Assembly: GCF_015472005.1 (NCBI RefSeq)
Contig: NZ_BMAQ01000001.1
Coordinates: 124,001 to 188,000 of the forward strand
Direction: 5' to 3'
DNA from: Insulibacter thermoxylanivorax
GTDB lineage: Bacteria > Bacillota > Bacilli > Paenibacillales > DA-C8
DNA length: 64,000 bases
In this document: in pieces, positions 26,865 through 35,007 of the stretch
Layout of the letters: the number at the start of each line of letters is the position of its first letter
How positions within the stretch are numbered: position 1 is the stretch's first letter
Made by a program: the position numbers and the translations under genes
The notes under the pieces: model-generated
Seen by the model: only the letters and a program-made list of their open reading frames with translations
Databases searched by the model: none
Told to the model about the DNA's origin: nothing

Positions 26865-28288
26865 AGTTCTTCACCAGCATCGTTGGCAAACTGTGGCTTA
26901 CGATCATCGCGCTGGTGGTCATTGTTCTGTCGATTCTGGGTATGTTTTTGCTGGATTATATTGATCAGAATTTCTCCAATTCCAGCGCGGTGAAGAATCT
27001 TTTCTATATAACCGGTGCCATAGGATTCTCGATGACGACGCTGTTCGCTTTGTTTCTGTCCACCCGCATCACGCGTCCTTTGATCCAGCTTAAGGAAGGG
27101 GCAGAGATGATCGCGCAGGGGGAATATACGAAGCGGATCGCCTACACGTCCAGTGATGAGCTGGGCGATTTGGCGCGGTCTTTTAACCATATGGCCGATG
27201 AGCTGCAGAGATTGATCGATGCGCTCAAGCATGAGAAAGAACTGTTGTCGAGTATACTCAGCAGCATGAGCGATGCCGTGGTATCCTTCGATGCCGACGG
27301 CAATCTGATCACAGCCAATCCGCAGGGCCAACGACTGGTGGAGGAATGGAAGGCGATCGAATGGGACGACGAGCTGGGCAAAGAAGCCGCCGACTTAGTC
27401 TCGGGCGGCACCGTTCCGAAGCCGATGCTGGCGCTGTTCGAATCCGTTGTCTCCGGAACGCCGGAGCATATCTCCAAGTTGAACGTGCTGAACACCGTCT
27501 GGTCCGTCGTGATGACGCCGCTGTATTCGGATAATAAACTTCGAGGTGCGGTGGCCGTGCTCCGCGATGTGACAGAAGAGAACAAACTGGATAAGCTTCG
27601 CAATGATTTCGTGGCGAATGTCTCCCATGAATTAAGGACCCCGCTTTCGATGGTGCAAGGATACAGCGAGGCGCTGCTCGACGGCATCGCAGCAACGCCG
27701 GAAGAACAGAGAGCGCATGTGCAGGTGATCCATGAGGAATCCCTGCGGATGGGGCGGCTGGTGCAGGATCTGTTAGATCTGGCCAAGATGCAGTCGGGGC
27801 ATTTTGAACTCTTCTATACGACGGTGAATATCAACGATCTGTTGCAGCGCGTCGAGCGGAAATATCTTCCGATCACGAAGAATCGGGGGATCGAGCTGAG
27901 TTTAACGCTTCCAGAAGAGCCGCTGATCATGAGCCGCGGCGATGATGATCGTCTGGAACAAGTGTTGACGAACCTCCTGGACAATGCGATCCGCCATACG
28001 CCTGAGGGCAAGCGGATCATGCTGTCGGCGGAAGAAACCATCCTTGATGATCAGCACTGGATTAAGCTAGTTGTCGCCGACGAAGGGCATGGCATCTCGG
28101 AGCAGGACCTGCCCTATGTCTTCGAGCGTTTCTACAAGGCGGACAAAGCCCGCACGCGAGACATCAACGGCGGCACCGGGCTGGGCCTGGCGATCGTCAA
28201 GTACTTCATCGATGCACACGGCGGACAAGTGGACCTAACAAGCAAAGTTGGCGAGGGAACGACTTTTACGATCTATCTGCCGATGTGA
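26861..28288 (+). CDS. resE: Sensor histidine kinase ResE
   Basis: 475 residues. Only a short loop separates the two membrane helices (residues 10-30 and 47-66), so there is little extracellular domain. HAMP (67-118), a PAS-like region (120-230), the H-box VSHELRTPLSMVQGY (His about 255) and the N/G boxes (DNAIRHTPEGK, DEGHGIS, GTGLGLAIVK) follow. B. subtilis ResE is larger because of a bigger outer loop, so signal input here is probably internal. Confidence 0.93.
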   Translation: MKFFTSIVGKLWLTIIALVVIVLSILGMFLLDYIDQNFSNSSAVKNLFYITGAIGFSMTTLFALFLSTRITRPLIQLKEGAEMIAQGEYTKRIAYTSSDELGDLARSFNHMADELQRLIDALKHEKELLSSILSSMSDAVVSFDADGNLITANPQGQRLVEEWKAIEWDDELGKEAADLVSGGTVPKPMLALFESVVSGTPEHISKLNVLNTVWSVVMTPLYSDNKLRGAVAVLRDVTEENKLDKLRNDFVANVSHELRTPLSMVQGYSEALLDGIAATPEEQRAHVQVIHEESLRMGRLVQDLLDLAKMQSGHFELFYTTVNINDLLQRVERKYLPITKNRGIELSLTLPEEPLIMSRGDDDRLEQVLTNLLDNAIRHTPEGKRIMLSAEETILDDQHWIKLVVADEGHGISEQDLPYVFERFYKADKARTRDINGGTGLGLAIVKYFIDAHGGQVDLTSKVGEGTTFTIYLPM

Positions 28289-28318
28289 GCCATCTTATAC
28301 ACACAAAGAACACAAAGA

Positions 28319-28341
28319 GCGTAATCCCAGCCGGATTACGC
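28319..28341. terminator. Hairpin between convergent resE and the P-type ATPase
   Basis: GCGTAATCC and GGATTACGC form a perfect 9-bp stem with a 5-base loop. T-runs are weak on both sides; it may serve both directions. Confidence 0.5.
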
Positions 28342-28385
28342 CTTATTGATATCCGCTCCTTCATAAAATAGTGCAGTGATCCAGC

Positions 28386-30308
28386 TTATGTGGATCGAAG
28401 CAATCTCAGTCCATTCAGAATGACCAGGATCGTGCTGCCCTCATGACCGATAACGCCCATGGGCAGGGCTAAGGACTGCATGAAATTCGATATGATCAAT
28501 ATGAGAATCACGGCGATCGAGAAGACGATATTCTGCTTCACGATCCGATTCATCTTGCGCGACAGACGGATCGCATAGGCTAGCTTCTCGAGATCATTTT
28601 TAACGAGCACCACATCTGCCGTCTGCAGAGCGACATCCGTTCCTTCGCCCATGGCGATGCCCACTGTGGCTGCGGCAAGAGCCGGGGCATCATTGATCCC
28701 ATCGCCGATCATCGCTGCACTTTGGTAGCATTCCTTCAGTTTGTTGATATGTTGAACCTTCTCTTCTGGCAAGCACTCCGCAACGTAGGCATCGACTCCG
28801 CTTTCTGCAGCGATTGCTGCAGCGGTCGCTTGCCCGTCGCCGGTGATCATCATCGTGTGAATACCGGCTTTCTTCAATGAGCGGATTGCCTTCACGGTCT
28901 GCTCGCGGATCACATCTTTCAGGGCGATCACGCCGGCGATTCCTTGCTCATCCCGAACATAGACGATCGTCTTGCCTTGTTCGGCCAGCTGCAGTCCGAT
29001 TCCGTTTAAGAATCGTTCCGCATCTTCCCGTCCGACAAACTCCGCTTTACCAACCTTCCACAGCTTGTCATCGATCAGCCCTTGAACGCCATGGCCGGCG
29101 ATATCCTCCATCATCGCTGCTTTCGGAATCTCTGTTTGCTTGGCTTCTGCGGCTTGAACGATTGCCGCTGCCAGCGGATGATTCGAGTGCCGTTCGATGG
29201 CCGCTGTGTAACGGAGGAGATCCGTCTCCGTTACATCCTCTCTAGTGACAATATCCGTTACTTCCGGTTTGCCCTTCGTCAGTGTTCCCGTCTTATCGAA
29301 TGCGACAGCCCGCAGTTTGCTCAGATTCTCCAGGTGTACCCCGCCTTTGAACAAGATTCCGTTGCGAGCGCCATTCGAGATTGCCGATAATACAGCAGGC
29401 ATGATCGATGCGACGAGTGCGCAGGGTGAAGCTACAACAAGCAGAACCATCGCGCGATAGAAGGTCTCCTGCCAGCTCCAGCCGAGCAGGTAATGGGGCA
29501 GTACCATCATGATGGCGACGAAGATCAGCACGGCTTTGACATAGATCCCCTCGAAGCGCTCTATCCACTGTTGAGACGGGGATTTCTCGCTTTGTGCGGA
29601 TTGCACCAGCTCGATGATCTTCTGGAACATCGATTCGCGGCTTGGCTTGCTCACCGTAACGGTGACAGCTCCTCTGAGGTTAACGGTGCCCGCCAAGACC
29701 TCATCATTGACGGACTTAGCCGCCGGTATGGACTCTCCCGTCAGTGCTGATTCATCCAGTGTTGTCGTTCCTTCGATGATCACCCCGTCGGCAGGGACAC
29801 GTTCGCCTGGTTTGACAAGAATCTGATCGCCCGGGGACAGCCAGGTGACCGGCACGACCTCTTCGACACCGTTCTGGACGCGAGTGGCTGTCTCCGGCTG
29901 CAGCTCGATCAGCGCAGAGATTTCCTTGTGGGTTTTGTTCATCGTGTAGGTCTCCAAGGCACCGCTCAACGCGAAGATGAAGATCAGGATCGCGCCTTCC
30001 GACCAATATCCGATAATCGCTGATCCGATGGCTGCCAGCAGCATCAGCATCTCCACATTCAATTTTCTGTTCTCAATGGTGTCTTGTATGCCTTCCTTTG
30101 CTTTGGCATAACCGCCGATGATATACGCGGATAGATACAAGATGATTGATGCCAATTCCAATTGTTGATGATCCAAATACCAAGCAACAGCGATCAAGAG
30201 ACCGCTGGTTAAGGCCGCGATCAGTTCGAGGTGCTGCATTATTCTCTTAAGCCAAGACGGCTTGTTGAAGTCGAATAAACGTTGAAAGGATCTGGTTTGT
30301 GCATTCAC
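28386..30308 (-). CDS. pfeT: P1B-4-type metal P-type ATPase, PfeT/ZosA-like
   Basis: 640 residues with the P-type core: TGES (190-193), the transport motif SPC (294-296) in TM4, DKTGT (Asp338), HSNHPLAAAI, GDGINDAPAL, and a final helix with HEGST (622-626) and NGLRLL. SPC plus HEG(G/S)T is the P1B-4 signature; no N-terminal CxxC metal domain exists. The closest characterised relatives are B. subtilis PfeT (earlier ZosA), an Fe(II) exporter under PerR, and Listeria FrvA. GTG start with AAGGAGG 8 bases upstream. It lies where B. subtilis has sigX-rsiX. The metal is inferred, not seen. Confidence 0.9.
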   Translation of the reverse strand: MNAQTRSFQRLFDFNKPSWLKRIMQHLELIAALTSGLLIAVAWYLDHQQLELASIILYLSAYIIGGYAKAKEGIQDTIENRKLNVEMLMLLAAIGSAIIGYWSEGAILIFIFALSGALETYTMNKTHKEISALIELQPETATRVQNGVEEVVPVTWLSPGDQILVKPGERVPADGVIIEGTTTLDESALTGESIPAAKSVNDEVLAGTVNLRGAVTVTVSKPSRESMFQKIIELVQSAQSEKSPSQQWIERFEGIYVKAVLIFVAIMMVLPHYLLGWSWQETFYRAMVLLVVASPCALVASIMPAVLSAISNGARNGILFKGGVHLENLSKLRAVAFDKTGTLTKGKPEVTDIVTREDVTETDLLRYTAAIERHSNHPLAAAIVQAAEAKQTEIPKAAMMEDIAGHGVQGLIDDKLWKVGKAEFVGREDAERFLNGIGLQLAEQGKTIVYVRDEQGIAGVIALKDVIREQTVKAIRSLKKAGIHTMMITGDGQATAAAIAAESGVDAYVAECLPEEKVQHINKLKECYQSAAMIGDGINDAPALAAATVGIAMGEGTDVALQTADVVLVKNDLEKLAYAIRLSRKMNRIVKQNIVFSIAVILILIISNFMQSLALPMGVIGHEGSTILVILNGLRLLRST

Positions 30309-30336
30309 TTTGCTCGCCTCCTTGTGGACATTCTAG

Positions 30337-30405
30337 CACAAATATTTGTGATAATCAATAATTAATATAATATAATAATTATTATAGATAATGAGATTCA
30401 TTATC
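30337..30405 (-). promoter_or_regulatory. Tandem Fur/PerR-like boxes upstream of the P-type ATPase
   Basis: Three palindromes stand side by side. CACAAATATTTGTG (30337-30350) is perfect. ATATAATAATTATTA (30370-30384) matches the PerR box at 12 of 14 defined positions. A 19-bp element at 30387-30405 (GATAATGA, GAT, TCATTATC) matches the classical Fur box except at its centre. They lie 29-97 bp before the ATPase start. Confidence 0.7.
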
Positions 30406-30675
30406 AGCGGAATGAGGATGAATATCATTTGTGACAGGGCCGGAGGCGGAGGTTGATTTTATAACGGGGTTTTATTGTTTTTCCGTGTATCCGGAGCAGC
30501 TTGGTGACGGGACAAATAATCAAACAGCTTGAATTTGGAAAATCTTTTATGTATAGTTTAGAGAGAAGCATACGAATGGAATTCCGTCATGTTTGCTGTG
30601 GACGTGAAGTGATAAGCAAATCATATATTAGATCACATTTTGATTAGATTATATTTTGTCGGTTATGAAGCACAT
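30406..30675. other. AT-rich gap before the orphan regulator
   Basis: There is no gene. AT-rich stretches such as TTAGATTATATTTTG may include a promoter, but no clear pair of boxes can be named. Confidence 0.4.
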
Positions 30676-30721
30676 GCCGCTTTGATACTGCATTTGCAGT
30701 ATTGAGGCGGCTTATTTTTTT
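30676..30721 (+). terminator. Terminator-like hairpin in the leader of the orphan gene
   Basis: GCCGC and GCGGC enclose an inner ATACTGC / GCAGTAT stem joined by wobble pairs; TTATTTTTTT follows. It is 20 bp before the ATG region, with no plus-strand gene upstream to terminate, so it may act as a leader attenuator. Confidence 0.65.
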
Positions 30722-30741
30722 ATGAAAGGAAGGAGAACAGC

Positions 30742-31443
30742 ATGTTCAACCAAGCATTTGAGGAATGGATGCAGAAGCAGATCAATGAGGAGACCAATCA
30801 TCGAAGACGTGAACTTCTGGAGAAGGGATTGAGTCATGGAACGATGGAGTTGCTGCGGAAGATCTGGTATCCCACGGTGGGCAATTTTGATCATCTGTAT
30901 CCAAAATGGGAAGTAAGGGATTTGCAACTTGGTGTTCGGTATCATGATTTGGCGCTGTTGCTGGCTGATGTTAAGGTGGATATAGAGATTCAAGATTATC
31001 GCAGCCACGCTCGGGATTTGGATACTCGCAGGTTCAAAGATCTCTGTCGCAGGCAGAGCTTACTGACTCTGGATGACTGGATCTATCTGCCGATTGCTTA
31101 TCTATCCATACAAGAGGAACCGGAATTCTGTAAGCAGCTGATCCTATCTATTCTTGGGAAGTTCATATCCACTGATGTAGATGCCGGTTTGGACTGGCTG
31201 GAAGCAGAAACTGTTCGCTTTGCACGCAGATTGCTGCAACCCTTCACACCGGCAGAACTTGCCAAACACCTGCGTGTATCGGATCGTTATGCACGACAGA
31301 TCCTGCACCGTCTGGTGGATAAACAACATCTAGTAGTCGTCGGAGGAAACATTCGATTTCGGACTTATCAGTTGAATGTTGGGAATGCCTTGAGATTTGA
31401 TGTGATGCGGGAAAATACTCGTATGAGAATCAATGCCCGCTAA
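30742..31443 (+). CDS. Orphan protein: nuclease-like N-terminal half plus helix-turn-helix
   Basis: 233 residues, function unknown. The middle (residues 76-116) has an acidic-basic pattern like Vsr/DUF559-type PD-(D/E)XK folds: Asp80, Glu82, Asp85 and His89 in VDIEIQDYRSHARD, then RF..LCRRQ..L...DW. The C-terminal part (169-200) is a helix-turn-helix of the type TPAELAKHLRVSDRYARQIL followed by a beta wing. I recall similar uncharacterised proteins in Paenibacillus (memory, not checked). AAGGAAGGAG precedes the ATG. No metal ligand assignment is proven; a DNA-binding regulator derived from a nuclease is as likely as an active nuclease. Confidence 0.75.
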   Translation: MFNQAFEEWMQKQINEETNHRRRELLEKGLSHGTMELLRKIWYPTVGNFDHLYPKWEVRDLQLGVRYHDLALLLADVKVDIEIQDYRSHARDLDTRRFKDLCRRQSLLTLDDWIYLPIAYLSIQEEPEFCKQLILSILGKFISTDVDAGLDWLEAETVRFARRLLQPFTPAELAKHLRVSDRYARQILHRLVDKQHLVVVGGNIRFRTYQLNVGNALRFDVMRENTRMRINAR

Positions 31444-31484
31444 CGTGAGGAACAATGCCTGCAAACGGATGAGCTAGAACATCT

Positions 31485-31879
31485 GCTAACGGAACCATGA
31501 TGCGCTATTTGTTCGAAAAGATGGGGGAAGTGGATGTTAACGGAACTGTGATCCGTTATTGGGCAGAAATTCGGTCGAAGTCGTGTTGGACAGCAGCAAT
31601 AAGGAACTCCAGTTCCGTTAGCTTCGGGAAAAGGCGTAAAAAAAGGAAATAACGCATCCCAGTTCCGTTAGCGTTAGAATGAGCGTCAGTGCATGCATCA
31701 ATGAGTGCATCACCGCATGCATCAACGTGATCATCAGTGCATGCCTCGTTGCTGCATTGTGCATGCGTAATGCGTGCAACAATTCGAGCATCACCGCATG
31801 CATCAATGCGCGCTGAACCGTTCGTTGCAATGCAGTTGAACGGAAGCTGCCCATAAACGGAACAGAGATGCGTTATTTG
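31485..31879. repeat. Five copies of a 27-bp element in both orientations
   Basis: Copies lie at 31485-31511 (+), 31536-31562 (+), 31596-31622 (-), 31646-31672 (-) and 31853-31879 (+). The shared core is GCTAACGGAACTG, then three variable bases, then TGCGTTATTTG. The first four are spaced about 50-60 bp as two direct and two inverted copies, so transcripts could fold copy 2 on 3 and copy 1 on 4. Confidence 0.85.
31691..31815. repeat. GCATGC-centred array, about 24-bp period
   Basis: Five GCATGC palindromes at 31691, 31715, 31739, 31761 and 31796 are mostly followed by ATCA. The spacing is 24, 24, 22 and 35 bp, with 12-bp half units (GTGCATCACC). It lies between copies 4 and 5 of the 27-bp element. 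Confidence 0.75.
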
Positions 31880-31913
31880 CAGAACAATACCGAACAATCT
31901 TCTTACAACGGTC

Positions 31914-31979
31914 TTTTACAAGGGTTTTACAAGGATTTTGCAAGGGTTTTACAAGGATTTTGCAAGGGTTTTGCAGCAA
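31914..31979. repeat. 11-bp tandem array downstream of serA
   Basis: Six units follow without a gap: TTTTACAAGGG, TTTTACAAGGA, TTTTGCAAGGG, TTTTACAAGGA, TTTTGCAAGGG, TTTTGCAGCAA. The array ends 44 bp from the serA stop. No terminator for serA is evident. Confidence 0.9.
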
Positions 31980-32023
31980 GAATCTTCTTCCTACAATCCT
32001 CTTACACCACGGCTTTTACAATC

Positions 32024-33610
32024 TTACAACGTGATCTCTTTGACTTGAGCGATATCCGGCAGCTGATTCAGCTGTTGCATGGTTTCCGGCGGTACGGGCT
32101 TGTCCACTGTGAGCACCATGATCGCCGGGCCGCCGACAACTTTACGGCCGACCTGCATCGTTGCGATGTTCGTACCGCTGTCGCCGAGCACGGAGCCAAG
32201 GCGGCCGACAATCCCCGGTTTGTCGTTATGCGATACGAGGATGATGTTACCTTCCGGTGCTACGTCGACAGGGTACTGGTCGATCTTTACGATCCGCGGG
32301 CCGTAGCCGTTGAGCAAAGTGCCGGCGATGGAACGCTCTTGGCCGTTGGAACGCAGGGTAACGGTGATCAGATTGGTGAAGCCCTTGGATGCCGTCGACT
32401 TCTCCCGAATGATATTCACATCGCGGATCTTCGCCATATGCATCGCATTGATGATATTCACATCGCTTCCCAGATGGTGACTGAGCACACCTTTGACGAT
32501 GTAGCGGGTGAGCGGAGATGTGTCCACTTCCGTCAATTCGCCGGAGAAGCTTACGACGATCTCCTGAGCTGCGCTGTCTGCCATCTGTGCAAGGAAATGC
32601 CCCATCCTCTCGCCGAGCAGGAAGTAAGGCTGCAGTTTGGCCATGACGTTGGCCGGAACCGGCGGCATGTTCACCGCATTCTTAAACGGCTCATCGCGCA
32701 GGATATGAAGCACTTCCTCGGCGACGTCGGTCGCAACGTTCTCCTGAGCTTCAATCGTTGAAGCACCCAGATGGGGCGTTACGATGATCTTCGGATGGTT
32801 CAGGAAAGGATGATCCGGCCGCGGCGGTTCTTCCACGAACACATCAAAGGCTGCACCGGCCACGATTCCCGCATCGATGGCTTCCAGCAGAGCTTCCTCA
32901 TCGATGATCCCGCCGCGTGCGCAGTTGATGATCCGTACGCCTTTCTTCATCTTCGCAAATTGCGGTTTTGAGATGAGATTGCGCGTCTCATTGGTCAGCG
33001 GCGTGTGTACGGTGATAAAATCCGCTTGTTCACAGATCTTATCGATGGTTGCAAGGGTGACGCCTAATTTCTCCGCACGATCTTCCGTCAGGAAAGGATC
33101 ATAGCCGAGGATCTCCATGCCGAAAGCTTTCGCGCGCTTGGCTACCTCGCTGCCGATCCGTCCCATGCCGATGATCCCCAGCACTTTCGAACGAAGTTCC
33201 ACTCCGACGAAGGATTTGCGATCCCACTCACCGGTGATGGTCTTCTTGTATGCCTGCGGGATATGACGCGCCAGCGCCATCATCATCCCCATGGTCAGCT
33301 CGCAAGTGGCGATGGTATTGCCGTCTGGAGCATTGATGACGATAATGCCTTTCTGCGTAGCAGCTTCAAGGTCGATATTATCGACACCTACGCCGGCACG
33401 ACCGATCACCTTCAGTTTATGAGCGGCTTCGATGATGCGCGGCGTCACTTTAGTCTGGCTGCGGACGAGCAATGCGTCATAGTCACCGATGATCTCGGCC
33501 AGTTCATCTTCCGACAGCCCGGTCTTCTTGTCCAAGATAACGTCTTCGGCATCCATCAGTTTCTGAAGACCTTGATCGCTGATCGGATCGGACACAAGTA
33601 CTTTGAACAT
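32024..33610 (-). CDS. serA: D-3-phosphoglycerate dehydrogenase
   Basis: 528 residues, the long SerA type. It oxidises 3-phosphoglycerate to 3-phosphohydroxypyruvate, the first step of serine synthesis. Visible in order: an N-terminal substrate domain, the NAD loop [10 protein letters not shown] (about residue 148), [10 protein letters not shown] with the catalytic Arg, TPHLGAST with the catalytic His, an intervening ASB domain (320-450), and a C-terminal ACT domain ([21 protein letters not shown]) that usually binds serine. A T-box leader and a sigma-A promoter lie upstream. Confidence 0.96.
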   Translation of the reverse strand: MFKVLVSDPISDQGLQKLMDAEDVILDKKTGLSEDELAEIIGDYDALLVRSQTKVTPRIIEAAHKLKVIGRAGVGVDNIDLEAATQKGIIVINAPDGNTIATCELTMGMMMALARHIPQAYKKTITGEWDRKSFVGVELRSKVLGIIGMGRIGSEVAKRAKAFGMEILGYDPFLTEDRAEKLGVTLATIDKICEQADFITVHTPLTNETRNLISKPQFAKMKKGVRIINCARGGIIDEEALLEAIDAGIVAGAAFDVFVEEPPRPDHPFLNHPKIIVTPHLGASTIEAQENVATDVAEEVLHILRDEPFKNAVNMPPVPANVMAKLQPYFLLGERMGHFLAQMADSAAQEIVVSFSGELTEVDTSPLTRYIVKGVLSHHLGSDVNIINAMHMAKIRDVNIIREKSTASKGFTNLITVTLRSNGQERSIAGTLLNGYGPRIVKIDQYPVDVAPEGNIILVSHNDKPGIVGRLGSVLGDSGTNIATMQVGRKVVGGPAIMVLTVDKPVPPETMQQLNQLPDIAQVKEITL

Positions 33611-33654
33611 GGTTTACTCCTCCTATACATTGTGTTCTATATCTATTTAATAAT

Positions 33655-33925
33655 GAAAAAACCCTCATGCCTTGGACGGACGGAGTCCGTCGCAAGGGAC
33701 GAGAGTTTGCTTCGTGGTACCACCCTTGTTCATCAACCGCTCGCGCGGCTGACCTCAATTGGTCTAAGCGACCAAACAGATAACGGTTGTCACCGGCTGC
33801 ACCTACTGGGCGATCCGTTCAATGCAGCGACTCCGGAATGCTTAGAACCTATCATGAACACCGCCGATTCGCACCAACCATCGGTTCTCTGAGGGTTGCC
33901 CATGATCGTCGTTTCCTTCATAGTC
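33655..33925 (-). promoter_or_regulatory. T-box riboswitch before serA, candidate serine (AGC) specifier
   Basis: Read on the minus strand: stem I with AGAGAACCGATGGTTGGTGC and GGAGTC, then the T-box AAGGGTGGTACCACG (33727-33713), then a long terminator stem (CCCTTGCGACGGAC with GTCCGTCCAAGG, closed by ACTCTCGT / ATGAGGGT) and TTTTTT. In the predicted specifier loop, AGC (33842-33840) is followed by A and then TTCC-GGAGTC, the usual geometry. AGC is a serine codon, which agrees with serA. Uncharged tRNA-Ser would permit read-through. Confidence 0.93.
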
Positions 33926-33954
33926 GTTCGACAGAAGTTTTGCGATTTTCAATT

Positions 33955-33983
33955 AATTTATCACGAGGTTATGCCTGTGTCAA
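33955..33983 (-). promoter_or_regulatory. Sigma-A promoter of the serA T-box transcript
   Basis: On the minus strand TTGACA (33983-33978) is perfect and is followed after 17 bases by TAAATT (33960-33955). It stands about 30 bases before the first T-box helix. Confidence 0.75.
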
Positions 33984-34185
33984 TAGCCTATTCCATCGCA
34001 CTGAAGCAAGGTGAGAAAAGCCGCAGAATCCTCTCGGATATCGCAGCAGAGAACACGGGGATACGCTGCACAGCTCACTTGGTATCACTGCTGATATCGC
34101 ATGGAATCAACGGATGGATCACTGGATATCCCTGCCGATATCGGTTAGGCTCACCACTCTCGCAATAACGGGATTGCATACAGTG

Positions 34186-34677
34186 TTATTGGGATTCTGC
34201 GTAACGTTTCTTGCACTCTTCATAGAGATTCTTAGCGAATTCAGCGTCTTTGAAGCCTGTAACTTCAACCTTCTTGTTCTCCAAGTCCTTATAGCGGAGG
34301 AAGAAGTTCTCGATCTCCTTCAGGGTATGCGGAGCAACATCCTCCAGGCTCTTCACATGGTCCCAACGTGGGTCTGTCGTCGGTACACCGATCAGTTTCT
34401 CATCGTGTTCGCCGTTATCGACCATGAGCATGACACCGATGATGCGAGTGTTGATCACGCAGCCGGGGAAGGTAGGATTCGTCACAAGCACCAGCACATC
34501 CAGCGGGTCGCCGTCGAGTGCCAGGGTTTCTCTGATATACCCGTATTCTGCAGGATATCTCATCGATCCGTACAGGACGCGGTCAAGGACGAATTGACCT
34601 TTCTCCGGGTCAAACTCGTATTTGTTCTGACTGCCTTGGGGAATCTCGATAAATGCATCTACGACTAGATTAGACAT
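34186..34677 (-). CDS. ppa: Inorganic pyrophosphatase (family I)
   Basis: A 163-residue soluble enzyme that hydrolyses pyrophosphate from biosynthesis. The metal-binding signature is in DGDPLDVLVL; EIPQGSQNKYEFD and RVLYGSMRYPAEYGYI are family segments. The ATG at 34677 is chosen because TAGGAGG lies 9 bases upstream; the open frame extends 15 codons further. B. subtilis uses an unrelated family II enzyme, so this is a lineage difference. Confidence 0.95.
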   Translation of the reverse strand: MSNLVVDAFIEIPQGSQNKYEFDPEKGQFVLDRVLYGSMRYPAEYGYIRETLALDGDPLDVLVLVTNPTFPGCVINTRIIGVMLMVDNGEHDEKLIGVPTTDPRWDHVKSLEDVAPHTLKEIENFFLRYKDLENKKVEVTGFKDAEFAKNLYEECKKRYAESQ

Positions 34678-34704
34678 ACCTTGCATCCTCCTAATATTCA
34701 TAGT

Positions 34705-34718
34705 AAACCAATCGGTTT
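34705..34718. promoter_or_regulatory. Inverted repeat in the ppa leader
   Basis: AAACC, AATC, GGTTT is a 5-bp inverted repeat with 4-base spacer, about 21-34 bases after the expected start of transcription. It resembles TetR-family operators, but no such regulator is adjacent. Confidence 0.35.
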
Positions 34719-34745
34719 GCATGCTATATGCTAATAACCAATCTT

Positions 34746-34774
34746 ATTGTAATGAAATCACTTATGAATTGCAA
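34746..34774 (-). promoter_or_regulatory. Sigma-A promoter of ppa
   Basis: TTGCAA (34774-34769), a 17-base spacer and TACAAT (34751-34746) on the minus strand. Confidence 0.65.
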
Positions 34775-34796
34775 TAATTTAGTAACAAATATAGGG

Positions 34797-34825
34797 AATA
34801 AAAAGGCATGCGTACGCACGCCTTT
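34797..34825 (-). terminator. Terminator of the minus-strand gene ending at 34993
   Basis: On the minus strand GGCGTGCG and CGCATGCC (one wobble) with a two-base loop are followed by TTTTTATT. Confidence 0.75.
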
Positions 34826-34939
34826 CTGCCAATGCACGACTTTCTGATCGCATAACGGTCAATTCCAGATGATGTTGCCGCTGTTCATTTCTGACGGTTC
34901 CATCACGCACATTCATGGTGATACAAACACGACACATTC

Positions 34940-35007
34940 GCGTATCATTCCATGTTCTTGTGTATCATTGTGTCATCGCGTATCATCACATATCATTGCG
35001 GTTCATT
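34940..35007. repeat. 10-bp degenerate tandem array
   Basis: Units such as GCGTATCATT, GTGTATCATT, GCGTATCATC, ACATATCATT and GCGGTTCATT repeat every 10 bp (one unit of 8). The array runs over the stop codon of the minus-strand gene at 34993. Confidence 0.7.

Noticed and set aside
31556-31897. 113-codon minus-strand frame with His/Asp/Ala repeats
   Set aside because: It translates the 27-bp and GCATGC repeats; two overlapping frames do the same and no ribosome site exists.
33263-33892. 209-codon plus-strand frame
   Set aside because: It crosses the serA start and the T-box on the opposite strand; no family sense.
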